A stretch of 37,326 nucleotides of DNA from an uncultured Bacteroidales bacterium (GCA_900547755.1 URIC01000016.1:1-37326); one strand, 5' to 3'; counted from the first letter of the stretch, positions 23,926 through 32,473 are shown. Notes: a model not told the origin generated them from the letters alone. Translations and numbers: made by a program.

Positions 23926-26900
23926 TCAGCGGACGTTGACTTTTACGGCGGTGCCGTCGACATTGACGATGTAGATGCCGGGACGGACACTGATTCGGGT
24001 GACATCGGAACAGAGGGCGCGGGCCGCTGTAATACCGTCGGGGGTGCAGATGTCGGCCTCCAGGCCATTGTAACCGCAGATTATAATCTCGTTACGGCCG
24101 CCGGCTATGAACCGGTCTGCGTCGACATCGGCTATGCCTGATATCTTGACATCGACGATATTGGACTCCAGGCCGTGGTTGCCGTCGGAGAGGAGCGGCA
24201 GCACATAGTAGCTGTAATCGGTGTCAAGGGCCGCTGTATTGTCGGAGTATTCGCAGTTCGCAGCCTCGCCGAGTCTGGAGAACTCACCGTTGCCTTCCTG
24301 AGCGCGGTATATCTCGTATCCGGTCACCGATACCTCTCCGTTTACAGGGATGTATCTGATGTTGTCGATGCAGATGCCGAAAACATCGCGGCTCACATAG
24401 CGTATGGCGAAGCGCTTGGCATCCTCGGGCAGAGTGAAGCTGATGTCCTGCCATTCTACCGGAACGCTGGTGTCGGTGTTGCCTAACTCCACACGCTCGA
24501 GCAGCTGGAATGTGGCGGGGTCCACGGAGTCCTCGGTGGTGTAGCATATCTCTACCTGTTCCATTCCGTATTTGTTGATGAGCGGGCAGGCGGACATACT
24601 GAAATCCGTACCGGGTTTCACAAGAGGAGAGATAAGCCAGTAGTCGGCGGAGGGGATATCGCCGTCGGTCTGCTGGCCGGGACAGTAAGCGATAAGCAGC
24701 TGTTCGCCGTCTATGGCGTGGGGCATCGCGCCGCGTCCGAGCAGTCTGTCCATAGTAGTGGAATTGTACACCTGGAAACCGGGCTTGTACATTACGTCCT
24801 TGAGCACTTGTTGGAACTCTTCACTTCCTGAGACTGCATAAGTGTCTATGTTTTCGTCAAAGACCTGTGTGAACTCGCCTATACGGTCGTTGACGGGCAC
24901 GAAGGGTATGTAATCCTCGAAGCTCTCGGCGCCGTTCCTTACTTCAGGCTCGGACCATCTGAGCGATATGCCGTCGGCGGAGGCCTTGGCGGTCAGGTCA
25001 TCGATAAGGATGCTCTTACCCTTGATTATCTCGAAGGGCGCCTCGTCGTTATCGTTGGCGTCGTTCATGTCCGAGCCGGTAAGTTCGAAGCGTACGGTGC
25101 CGTTGCCGAGGTTGCTGGTGGAGGGAACGTAGTTCCAGTTTATCTGAACCGACTCGTCGGCCGCGATGTTGGCCTGAGGCTCTACGGTATGTTCGGCTAT
25201 TACTATGCCGTCGTTGTCAAAGAGGGTGAACTTGCCGCCGGGGAACCGACATTCGGAAATACCGATGTTGGTGACGTTGGCGTTGAGGGCCATGGGCTCG
25301 CCTACGCTGCCGCGTATATTGCCGGCCATTTGTACCGAGAGGTCAAGGTGTATGAGATTCTTGGTCCTGTAACCGTCCATTATGAAGAGGGAATGTTCGG
25401 GCGAGAACTCGGGATAAATCTTGATTTCCACCCATCCTCTGTTCTGGAAAGCCTCGGGCAGTTTCACGGTCACCTGACGGTAGCCTTCCGAAGCGTCCCA
25501 GCCGAAGATGCCGTCCAGGTCCAGGATTTCCGTTTCCTCTACGCCGGATGCGCTGGCTGTGATACGGATGTTCTCGCAGCTGCCCAGGTAGAATGTGGGG
25601 ATGAAGCCGGCTTCTTGCATGCCGACGGTGGAGAATTTGGGCAGTGTCACGCATCCGGAGGTCTTGGTGGCGGTGGTGCCTACTATCGCGCCGTTGTCGG
25701 CGGTTGCGTATTGCTCGCCCTTGTCGGCAGGATTGCTGATGCTCCAGTTTACTTTGGATTCCCCTGTGGATGAGAGGAATATGGGGCCGTAATCAGGAGA
25801 CTTGGGGTTCTGGAATGTTTCTGCGAGCGGCAGGGTATGGGGCACGCCTATGATAAAGTTGGTCACGGCTATCATATTGCCCGCGCCGGCTTCGTTTTCA
25901 GCCACGATGCCGAGTCCCATGGACTGCAGGGGCGTGCTTCCGTCGACGTTGAATTTGAACTCGAACACGTCTTCGCCGATTTCTTGTACCGGTACCCATT
26001 CGGTAGTGCCGAACAGAGTGCTTCTTTCGCGGCAGAGGTAATATGTTATGCCTGTCTGACGGATGAAACGTCCGTTTTGACCGGTCTCGGGAGCTTCCCA
26101 GGTAATGGTGCCGGATACATTGTCCTCATTCAGGACGGAGGTCAGGTTCTTGGGCATACCGGGAATGTCCACGCCGGTGTATACGTCGAACTCATACAAC
26201 ATTCCGTGGGTCTCGTCCTGGAAAGTCTGGATGGTGACATGGTTGTCGCCCTGTGCGGTGTACAGCAAGACAGACTGGCTTGAACCGGGTTTGCCGGATA
26301 CGGATATGCTGTCGTCGGCGTTGGAGACCACGGCGGTCACAGTCCCTGTGAGGGGTTGGTTGTTGATGGTGTTCAGGGGGAGCTTGAAGTCGATGGTGGC
26401 TGTCAGCGCGCCCTGGTCGCCCGGGGTCGCGGTGACGTCGGTCACTGCGTCGGGACCGTTCTTGGATACGGGAGAGACCTCAACTTTCATATCCTGTACA
26501 TAAAGGAAAAGTCGGTCAGAGGGAGTAATGGCATGGATTCCAATATAGTATATACCGGGTTCGGTGATGTCGAAAAGGCTTTCGTATTCTGTCTTCACTT
26601 CATTGCCTGGAGTAGAGCAGGGACCCATTATTTTATGGGTCATAGCCTCGGAAGAGGGCTGGTTGCCTACATATACTTCAAATATTTCTTCGTCGACCGC
26701 CCATGCGTTCAGGGAGAATGTATGGAGGAAGCCGGTCTCCTTAATGTTTACGGGAGGGAGGAAGAGCCAGTCGTCGGCATCGTTTATGAAACTGTACTTA
26801 TGTCTGAAAGCCTCTGTGTTGGCGTGGTAAGCCCACGTGGACTTGTCGTTGTTTGTGTCTTCTATTGTGAACAGCTTGACCTGTGCCTGGGTGGGATGGA

Positions 26901-28503
26901 ACAGAGCTGGTTCGTTGAAGGCCTGGCCGAACTGAAGTTCGTTGGAGGAGCCGCCTTCGGATGTGTGTCCCTTGGCGGTGGCGTAGACGGTGGCTACGTA
27001 TGAGGCCAGTTCTGCGTTGGCGGCAAGGCCTGTGGCGCAGCTTGTGGAGGAAAGGTTCTCGGCGATGACCGTGCCGTTAAGCTCTACGTTATACCGTACG
27101 CTTTCTGTGTCCAGATATCCGCCGTGCGCACTGGCCATGACGGGGTCCCATGTAATCTTGTCGATGGTGAGTTTTACGTTTTCGGGTTTGGCGGGGATGT
27201 CGTTGCCCACATATACGGTCACGTTGTTGTCAAGGCTCTCATGGTCGTCCAGAAGGCACACGAGGTTGAAGACGAAGGGACCGTCGGTAAGATTGGCGTC
27301 CTCGCCTATCTTGAAGGTCACGTTCTCGCCGGGGTTGCCTTTTCCGGAGGCATATTCGATACCTTCGATGAACAGCTTATAATCCATGGCGGATTCTATG
27401 GGAGTGTCGTCGTTGCAGTATTCCGGGAGTTTGAACACCACTTCGCCGGTGCATGCGCCGCCCGGAAATTCGGAGGATACGAACTCTGCCGCACGCGGAG
27501 CCTGCGGGTCCTTCTTCTTGGCTTCATTGCAATACAGCACTCCTAATTGCGCGGTATTCTCTATGTCGCATATCTTGAAGGCCTCGAAAGTATCGGCGTT
27601 AAAGGCGATAAGCTCGGAGGCGCTGTCGGTGTTGGGACACCAGATGTAGTGGTTGGAGAGCGCGTCGTAGCACAGACCTGCGGTATAAGGAGAAGTCACA
27701 TCGGTGGATTTCAGCAGTGTCTGGGAACCGTCCTCCTTGGAGTAGGAATAGAACTCTCCGGTGGAGGTTACGCCCACTATCATGCGCTTCTTGGTGTTAT
27801 ATGTAATCTGGGGGTTGTAGGCGCTTGACACGGGAGATGCGAGAATGGTGGCCTTCATGGAGGCTACGTCAAATCTCAGCCAGCAGTTGTAGCCGAAGCC
27901 GTAGAACGCGTTTTCCTCAGGGACATAGACGCCGCTCTGTATAAACTCGTCCTCGAAGTGCTCGGACATATCCACGTCGGTATAGTCCATGGTCCATAGG
28001 TTCAGGGAACGGAACCAGGCTTTCCCGATTTCGCCGTAGTCGTCTTTCTGCCATACGAAGGCATACAGCATATTGCCCTTTATACCGATGGTGCGGTATG
28101 AGACACGCATATCGGAGTTCAACACGCTGTTGAGTCTGCCGTCAAGCATGACTTGCTTGAGGCCTCGGCCTTTGCTGCCTTGTCCGGAAGGGTATATCTG
28201 GTCACCGTATATATTATTAGTGGTGATGACACCCTCCGGAATCATTGGAAGTTTCCGGGCTTTTGATTTGGAAGGGGCCAGAAACGCGGTGGTGTCGGTT
28301 ATAATCAGACCCTGAGCGTTTTGCTGGCTTGCATCCGTACGTTCTCTGTCAGCCTGAATGGCGGGCAGGCGTCTGGCGGTCCGTGACATCATGGTCTGTC
28401 CGCCGGTCGGCTTTTGCTTCTCCACTCTCTGCGGCGTGTACGCCTGTGCCGACATACACAAACCGAGGATGAGTGATAGACAAAGTAGTAATCGCTTCAC
28501 CAT
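23926..28503 (-). CDS. Giant modular T9SS-type surface protein, paralog of the 3316-7308 product
   Basis: The protein has 1525 residues. A signal peptide (about 1-22, ending SAQA) and a basic linker precede a region of repeated beta blades (about 85-330). Fibronectin III-like modules follow, then a cleaved-adhesin/jelly-roll module with DDWLFLPPVNI near 570, more fibronectin III-like modules, a second jelly roll (about 870-1040) with a LFIMDGYRTKN motif, a CARDB-like module (about 1045-1150), a third jelly roll with YWLISPLVKPG near 1300, and a C-terminal tail with RPGIYIVNVDG-x-VKVNVR as a T9SS sorting signal. The same order is seen in the 1330-residue protein, so the two derive from one ancestor. 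Adhesion is inferred and no enzyme motif is seen. Upstream lie a candidate small ORF, a promoter and a Crp/Fnr-like palindrome. Confidence 0.85.
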   Translation of the reverse strand: MVKRLLLCLSLILGLCMSAQAYTPQRVEKQKPTGGQTMMSRTARRLPAIQADRERTDASQQNAQGLIITDTTAFLAPSKSKARKLPMIPEGVITTNNIYGDQIYPSGQGSKGRGLKQVMLDGRLNSVLNSDMRVSYRTIGIKGNMLYAFVWQKDDYGEIGKAWFRSLNLWTMDYTDVDMSEHFEDEFIQSGVYVPEENAFYGFGYNCWLRFDVASMKATILASPVSSAYNPQITYNTKKRMIVGVTSTGEFYSYSKEDGSQTLLKSTDVTSPYTAGLCYDALSNHYIWCPNTDSASELIAFNADTFEAFKICDIENTAQLGVLYCNEAKKKDPQAPRAAEFVSSEFPGGACTGEVVFKLPEYCNDDTPIESAMDYKLFIEGIEYASGKGNPGENVTFKIGEDANLTDGPFVFNLVCLLDDHESLDNNVTVYVGNDIPAKPENVKLTIDKITWDPVMASAHGGYLDTESVRYNVELNGTVIAENLSSTSCATGLAANAELASYVATVYATAKGHTSEGGSSNELQFGQAFNEPALFHPTQAQVKLFTIEDTNNDKSTWAYHANTEAFRHKYSFINDADDWLFLPPVNIKETGFLHTFSLNAWAVDEEIFEVYVGNQPSSEAMTHKIMGPCSTPGNEVKTEYESLFDITEPGIYYIGIHAITPSDRLFLYVQDMKVEVSPVSKNGPDAVTDVTATPGDQGALTATIDFKLPLNTINNQPLTGTVTAVVSNADDSISVSGKPGSSQSVLLYTAQGDNHVTIQTFQDETHGMLYEFDVYTGVDIPGMPKNLTSVLNEDNVSGTITWEAPETGQNGRFIRQTGITYYLCRERSTLFGTTEWVPVQEIGEDVFEFKFNVDGSTPLQSMGLGIVAENEAGAGNMIAVTNFIIGVPHTLPLAETFQNPKSPDYGPIFLSSTGESKVNWSISNPADKGEQYATADNGAIVGTTATKTSGCVTLPKFSTVGMQEAGFIPTFYLGSCENIRITASASGVEETEILDLDGIFGWDASEGYRQVTVKLPEAFQNRGWVEIKIYPEFSPEHSLFIMDGYRTKNLIHLDLSVQMAGNIRGSVGEPMALNANVTNIGISECRFPGGKFTLFDNDGIVIAEHTVEPQANIAADESVQINWNYVPSTSNLGNGTVRFELTGSDMNDANDNDEAPFEIIKGKSILIDDLTAKASADGISLRWSEPEVRNGAESFEDYIPFVPVNDRIGEFTQVFDENIDTYAVSGSEEFQQVLKDVMYKPGFQVYNSTTMDRLLGRGAMPHAIDGEQLLIAYCPGQQTDGDIPSADYWLISPLVKPGTDFSMSACPLINKYGMEQVEICYTTEDSVDPATFQLLERVELGNTDTSVPVEWQDISFTLPEDAKRFAIRYVSRDVFGICIDNIRYIPVNGEVSVTGYEIYRAQEGNGEFSRLGEAANCEYSDNTAALDTDYSYYVLPLLSDGNHGLESNIVDVKISGIADVDADRFIAGGRNEIIICGYNGLEADICTPDGITAARALCSDVTRISVRPGIYIVNVDGTAVKVNVR

Positions 28504-28577
28504 AGTGTTTTGATATTGGGAGGTTCTAAGAAAATTACATTAACAGGCAGGCGGAACGGTAGAACCTCATTTGCCAT
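28497..28577 (-). CDS. Candidate 26-residue upstream ORF with a strong Shine-Dalgarno, overlapping the giant gene start
   Basis: On the minus strand AAGGAG lies 6 nt before an ATG at 28577. The frame reads M-A-N-E-V-L-P-F-R-L-P-V-N-V-I-F-L-E-P-P and six more residues, and ends with TGG TGA, so it overlaps the first two codons of the 1525-residue gene. Such purine-rich sites are uncommon in this phylum, which makes the small ORF more credible. Inverted arms AGGTTCTA (28521-28528) and TAGAACCT (28560-28567) lie inside it and could fold over the giant gene's initiation region. Conservation is unknown. Confidence 0.4.
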   Translation of the reverse strand: MANEVLPFRLPVNVIFLEPPNIKTLW

Positions 28578-28650
28578 TGCCGTCTCCTTAATTGTAGCAC
28601 AAGCCTGCCGCGATATTGTATCGGGAAAGTGTGGCTTGTTATCGATGCCA

Positions 28651-28658
28651 CAAAATTA
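28651..28658 (-). promoter_or_regulatory. Putative -7 element of the giant surface protein gene
   Basis: The minus strand reads TAATTTTG (TAnnTTTG). The predicted start near 28647 gives a leader of about 145 nt that contains the small ORF. There is no good -33 TTTG, as would fit an activator-dependent promoter. Confidence 0.5.
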
Positions 28659-28680
28659 TTCGTAAAAACAAGCGTGTCGA

Positions 28681-28694
28681 TTGACCTATGTCAA
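28681..28694. promoter_or_regulatory. FNR/CRP-like palindrome TTGACctatGTCAA
   Basis: A perfect 5+4+5 inverted repeat with the geometry of FNR-type sites (TTGATnnnnATCAA). A third half-site TTGAC lies at 28697-28701. The centre is about 41 bp upstream of the transcription start predicted from the -7 element at 28651-28658, the position of class II Crp/Fnr activators. A Crp/Fnr-type gene lies about 200 bp further upstream. The remaining part of 28504-28890 shows nothing else I recognise. Confidence 0.45.
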
Positions 28695-28890
28695 GTTTGA
28701 CAATGCGATATAAAAAATATGAGTGTTGTTCCCCGGGTAACAGATGTGTGATTTCTTTTGCCTTTTTAAAGAGAACGTCCGTATTTAACTTCCGTTTACA
28801 TTGGGCGTTTTCGAGGGAGTCCGGCGGGCGGTCAGATATATCTTAAACGGTCACGGTGTGGCTTAAATAGTGCGGAGGCGATTCATGGGG

Positions 28891-29487
28891 TTATTTCTGA
28901 TTTTTAAGCAATTTCTTTTTTATGCGGCACAGGTATTCGGGGGTGATGCCCAAATACGAAGCCAGCTTTTTCTGCATTACCTTGCCGAGGATTTCGGGGC
29001 GGGTGCGGTGCAGGGCTATCAGTCTCTCGCGCCCTGTGCCGTTGTGTACGGTGGAGTTGTTGTGCTCCATGTAGTAAAGTTCCTCGAGCCACAGGTGCAT
29101 GAACCATATGGTGCCCTCATGAGACTGACGGGCCCATTGCATGAACCGGTCTCGCGAGATGCGGATAAGTACGGTTTTGCAGCATGCTTCTATCTGGTAA
29201 TAGGAGGGCTGTTGCTTGACGAATGAAAATTTGCTTGTGCAGATAGTGCCGGGACAGGCGAAAGCTACGGTGCGCTCTTTGGTGCCGTCCATATCCGATA
29301 TGCTCAATATCCCTTCTTTTACTATAAAGATGTACGGGGATATGGCCCCTGCCTCGACGACGATTTCTTCGCTGTCGTATTCCATTGTCTCGCCAAGGGC
29401 GAGCAAGGAGTTGAGCACCTCGTCAGAGGGTTTCATGTCACATTCCAGGCGCATTAGTTGTTTCAGTTCTTCGAAGTCTTGTCCCAT
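28891..29487 (-). CDS. Crp/Fnr-family transcriptional regulator
   Basis: This predicted cytoplasmic DNA-binding regulator has an N-terminal cyclic-nucleotide-binding-type beta-roll (EEIVVEAGAISPYIFIVKEGILSISDMDG to about residue 120), a dimer helix, and a C-terminal helix-turn-helix (KVMQKKLASYLGITPEYLCRIKKKLL, about 170-195). The ATG at 29487 (MGQDFEELKQL) is chosen because a promoter with TTG, 20 bp and TAAATTTG lies 60-90 bp upstream. The frame runs further up to 29589, but that part overlaps the promoter. The product has 198 residues. The effector is unknown: no iron-sulfur cysteine cluster like that of FNR is present at the N terminus, so oxygen sensing cannot be claimed. Its neighbours are pckA upstream and the giant surface-protein gene downstream, both in the same orientation. 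Confidence 0.9.
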   Translation of the reverse strand: MGQDFEELKQLMRLECDMKPSDEVLNSLLALGETMEYDSEEIVVEAGAISPYIFIVKEGILSISDMDGTKERTVAFACPGTICTSKFSFVKQQPSYYQIEACCKTVLIRISRDRFMQWARQSHEGTIWFMHLWLEELYYMEHNNSTVHNGTGRERLIALHRTRPEILGKVMQKKLASYLGITPEYLCRIKKKLLKNQK

Positions 29488-29546
29488 ATTCGGTATAAGC
29501 CAAAAAGTTAGAGGTTGGTTAGTTTTTAAACATTTTCTTACAACTG

Positions 29547-29577
29547 CAAATTTAGCTAATATTTCTCGGAAATCCAA
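29547..29577 (-). promoter_or_regulatory. Promoter of the Crp/Fnr-type gene
   Basis: On the minus strand TTG (29577-29575), 20 bp, then TAAATTTG (29554-29547). The predicted start near 29543 gives a leader of about 56 nt before the ATG at 29487 and supports that start over the longer frame. Confidence 0.6.
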
Positions 29578-29630
29578 CTTTTGCCTCAAAGAAAGTGTCA
29601 GTCTGGAAGCAAAACGGGCGAAAGTGGATA

Positions 29631-29684
29631 AACGTAAACACGAGAACGGCCTTCGGGTAAGGCTCGTCCTCGTGTTTTTACGTT
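29631..29684 (-). terminator. Rho-independent terminator of pckA
   Basis: Arms AACGTAAACACGAG (29631-29644) and CTCGTGTTTTTACGTT (29669-29684) pair over 14 positions with a small bulge, around an inner GGCCTT/AAGGCT stem. It lies 35 nt beyond the pckA stop, separating pckA from the Crp/Fnr-type gene. Confidence 0.85.
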
Positions 29685-29718
29685 ATTCGCGGCTGTCGTT
29701 CAGGCGCCGTCGGGGTTA

Positions 29719-31323
29719 TCAGATGTGGGGACCTGCGGCTACGAGCGCCTTGCCGGCCTCGTTGTTCTCGAACTTCTTGAAGTTCTTGATGAACAGCTCT
29801 GCGAGCTCTTTGGCCTTCTTGTCCCATTCCGCAGGATTGGCGTAAGTGTCGCGGGGGTCGAGAATCTTGGAATCCACTCCGGGCAGCTCTGTGGGGATTG
29901 TCAGGTCGAAGAAGGGGATTTGCTTGGTGGGAGCCTTGAGGATGTCTCCGTTCAGAATGGCGTCTATGATGCCGCGTGTGTCGCGGATGGAGATACGCTT
30001 GCCGGTGCCGTTCCAGCCGGTGTTGACCAGATAAGCCTTGGCGCCGCTCTTTTCCATCTTCTTGGCCAGTTCCTCGGCATACTTCGTGGGGTGCAGGCTA
30101 AGGAAGGCTGCGCCGAAGCAGGCGGAGAATGTGGGAGTGGGCTCGGTGATGCCGCGCTCGGTACCGGCCAGTTTGGCGGTGAAGCCGCTCAGGAAGTAGT
30201 ATTTGGCCTGTTCGGAGGACAGGATGCTGACGGGGGGCAGCACTCCGAAAGCGTCGGCGCTCAGGAAGATGACCTGCTTTGCGGCGGGACCCTTGCTGAC
30301 GGGCTTGACGATGTTCTCGATATGGTAGATGGGGTAGGAGACACGTGTGTTCTCTGTGACGCTCTTGTCGGTGAAGTCAATCTTGCCGTCGGCGTCTACG
30401 GTTACGTTCTCCAGAAGGGCGTCGCGACGGATGGCGTTGTAGATGTCGGGCTCGCTGTCCTTGTCCAGGTTGATGACTTTGGCATAGCAGCCGCCCTCGT
30501 AGTTGAACACGCCCTCGTCGTCCCAGCCATGCTCGTCGTCGCCGATGAGTTTACGCTTCGGGTCAGTGGAAAGGGTAGTCTTGCCTGTACCGGAGAGACC
30601 GAAGAAGATAGCTGTGGAGGTCTCGTCCATGTTGGTGTTGGCGGAGCAGTGCATGGAAGCGATGCCGCGCAGGGGGTTGAAGTAGTTCATCATTGAGAAC
30701 ATACCCTTCTTCATCTCGCCGCCGTACCAGGTGTTGATGATTACCTGCTCCTTCTGGGTGAGGTTGAAGGCCACCACGGTCTCGGAGTGGAGGCCGAGTT
30801 CCTTGTAGTTCTCGCACTTTGCCTTGGAGGCGTTGAAGACCACGAAATCAGGGGTGAAGTCCTTGAGTTCCTCCTTGGTGGGGCGTATGAACATATTCGT
30901 GACGAAGTGAGCCTGCCAGGCCACCTCCATGATAAAGCGCACTTTGAGGCGGGTGGCGGGGTTGGCGCCGCAGTAGCAGTCCACCACGTACAGCGTCTTG
31001 TCGCTTAGCTCTTTGACGGCTTTATGCTTTAGCTCGTCCCATACCTTCGTGTCGATGGGCTTGTTGTCGTTCTTATATTCCTCGGAAGTCCACCATACGG
31101 TATTCTCGGAAGTCTCGTCTTTAACCAGATATTTGTCTTTGGGGGAGCGGCCGGTGTAGACGCCTGTCATAACGTTCACGGCGCCCAGCTCTGTGACCTG
31201 ACCCTTGTCAAAACCGGTAAGAGAAGGGTCTGTCTCATACTTGAAAAGGTCATCGTATGAGGGGTTGTGGATGATTTTCTTAACATCCTTGATGCCATAC
31301 TGGCTCAAATCTAATTCTGCCAT
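29719..31323 (-). CDS. pckA: Phosphoenolpyruvate carboxykinase (ATP)
   Basis: This enzyme interconverts oxaloacetate plus ATP with phosphoenolpyruvate, CO2 and ADP. In gut Bacteroidetes it often works in the carboxylating direction during succinate-forming fermentation (family knowledge). It is cytoplasmic. The ATP-type signature is clear: GLSGTGKTTLSTDP with P-loop K248, LIGDDEHGWDDEGVFNYEGGCYAK as the metal/substrate motif, TGVYTGRSPKDKYLVKD near the N terminus, and NTGWNGTGKRISIRDTR near 440. The 534 residues match the family. It is monocistronic, with its own terminator and an unusually long 5' leader of about 250 nt if the TAATTTTG element at 31582 is the promoter. Confidence 0.97.
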   Translation of the reverse strand: MAELDLSQYGIKDVKKIIHNPSYDDLFKYETDPSLTGFDKGQVTELGAVNVMTGVYTGRSPKDKYLVKDETSENTVWWTSEEYKNDNKPIDTKVWDELKHKAVKELSDKTLYVVDCYCGANPATRLKVRFIMEVAWQAHFVTNMFIRPTKEELKDFTPDFVVFNASKAKCENYKELGLHSETVVAFNLTQKEQVIINTWYGGEMKKGMFSMMNYFNPLRGIASMHCSANTNMDETSTAIFFGLSGTGKTTLSTDPKRKLIGDDEHGWDDEGVFNYEGGCYAKVINLDKDSEPDIYNAIRRDALLENVTVDADGKIDFTDKSVTENTRVSYPIYHIENIVKPVSKGPAAKQVIFLSADAFGVLPPVSILSSEQAKYYFLSGFTAKLAGTERGITEPTPTFSACFGAAFLSLHPTKYAEELAKKMEKSGAKAYLVNTGWNGTGKRISIRDTRGIIDAILNGDILKAPTKQIPFFDLTIPTELPGVDSKILDPRDTYANPAEWDKKAKELAELFIKNFKKFENNEAGKALVAAGPHI

Positions 31324-31589
31324 AGATATGATATGAAATATGTTGGGTTATTAATTTTGAATTATCTACAAACTCAATTTTAAAAACGATGTGTATAGGA
31401 TAAATGTTTTAAAGTAATCGGGGGATTTAACTACAATTCACATTTGCAGTCCGGCGCATCTATATAATTAAGGCCTATATGCTCCGGCGCATGGGAAAAG
31501 GGAAATTTACCCGTAAATACTTGGATGGCCTGCTATGCCATTACAGGCGTCACCGCACGTGACGCCTTCTCTATCCGAGTGCAAAATTA
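31324..31589 (-). promoter_or_regulatory. Promoter and long 5' leader of pckA, with paired repeats
   Basis: The minus strand reads TAATTTTG at 31589-31582, a TAnnTTTG match, predicting a leader of about 250 nt. Within it are a perfect hairpin GGCGTCAC (31546-31553)/GTGACGCC (31559-31566), a second pair GCCTG/CAGGC (31528-31532, 31543-31547) that would compete for the same bases, and a 10-bp direct repeat TCCGGCGCAT at 31450-31459 and 31483-31492, 33 bp apart. About 110 AT-rich bases precede the ATG. No known riboswitch class is recognised. Confidence 0.45.
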
Positions 31590-31681
31590 CAAAAAAGAAT
31601 TGACATGGGGAATGAATTACGGAAAAATTTCCATAATTATCCCTTCGCCTCGGTTTCTTTGCGTATTTTGCCACCGTTTTA

Positions 31682-31713
31682 TTTGGCGATTGTGTGGATA
31701 ATAGCTAATTTTG
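31682..31713 (+). promoter_or_regulatory. Consensus promoter of the lipoprotein gene
   Basis: TTTG (31682-31685), 20 bp, then TAATTTTG (31706-31713). This is a full match to the Bacteroidetes TTTG/TAnnTTTG pattern. The predicted start lies only a few bases before the ATG at 31724. Confidence 0.75.
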
Positions 31714-31723
31714 CAGGCTGAAA

Positions 31724-32440
31724 ATGAGATTGATTTTTAGAATCATGACCAATCTGTCTATTAATTCTATTAATAATGAGTTGCAAGGCGCGTCGGCATA
31801 TCTGCGCCGGCGTTTACAGGATTCGCCGAAGTTGTTGCATACTTTCGCTTTCGCGTCTCTGCTCATGGCATGTTCCTGCACATCTTCCGTCATAGGAGGG
31901 GATGACTCCGTCTCTGCGGAGACCGATGCCCCGGAAAGCGCTGACGGCGACACCCTCGCCTCCGAAAGTGAGCCGGCATACCATGCTGACAACGACATAG
32001 CTATGGCTGTGAGGAGTCTGGTCTATACAATCAACGACGGTGAACCGCTGGACTCCACGGAATATAATTTCGAGGGTGTCCTTACCGACGGTCAGGGAGC
32101 GCCGCTGTTTACCGATTTCGAGGGGCTGCCCGGACAGTGGGAGGTGGATGTTAAGAACTCCCGCGAGGTACACATTCGCAATATAGGTACCGGCGACCTT
32201 ATGCCCGGCGAATTGATGGAATATCTGCGTACCACCTTCAACACCTCTTCCGTGGGTCCGGATGATGAGTTGCGGCTCACCGACTCTTATGAAGAAGGCG
32301 ATACCTCGGTCGAGCTGTATTCCTTCGGTCGCGCGAGTCTGCGCGTGGAGACACGTCCGGAAGTGCTGCCCACAGGCGAAGTGGGTCCTAAATTGGTGAT
32401 AACCCTGCGTTACGACACCGTTCCCGCCGTCGAATCCTGA
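31724..32440 (+). CDS. Putative lipoprotein of unknown function
   Basis: The frame has ATGs at 31724 and 31745. The promoter sits so close to the first that the second (MTNLSINS...) is a fair alternative. A hydrophobic stretch ends in SLLMAC-SC (C50 from the first ATG, with C52 after it), a probable lipobox, followed by an acidic serine-rich linker with many Asp, Glu and Ala (about 55-90), as is usual after lipoprotein cysteines. The unusually long positively charged part before the hydrophobic core is odd. The folded part, about 95-238, is beta-rich (YNFEGVLTDGQGAPLF, WEVDVKNSREVHIRNIG, LRVETRPEVLP, KLVITLRYDTV) without catalytic motifs. I do not recognise the family. It converges with the M28 peptidase gene 33 bp downstream. 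Confidence 0.7.
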   Translation: MRLIFRIMTNLSINSINNELQGASAYLRRRLQDSPKLLHTFAFASLLMACSCTSSVIGGDDSVSAETDAPESADGDTLASESEPAYHADNDIAMAVRSLVYTINDGEPLDSTEYNFEGVLTDGQGAPLFTDFEGLPGQWEVDVKNSREVHIRNIGTGDLMPGELMEYLRTTFNTSSVGPDDELRLTDSYEEGDTSVELYSFGRASLRVETRPEVLPTGEVGPKLVITLRYDTVPAVES

Positions 32441-32473
32441 TTTCTCGTTTATAAGTCTTTGGGAACTTGCCTC

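Noticed and set aside
29488..29589. N-terminal extension of the Crp/Fnr-type regulator
   Set aside because: It overlaps a TTG-20-TAAATTTG promoter and does not fit the domain start of the family. The ATG at 29487 is preferred.
31352..31359. TAATTTTG on the plus strand inside the pckA leader
   Set aside because: It points toward no gene within 350 bp and the region is AT-rich, so a chance match is likely.
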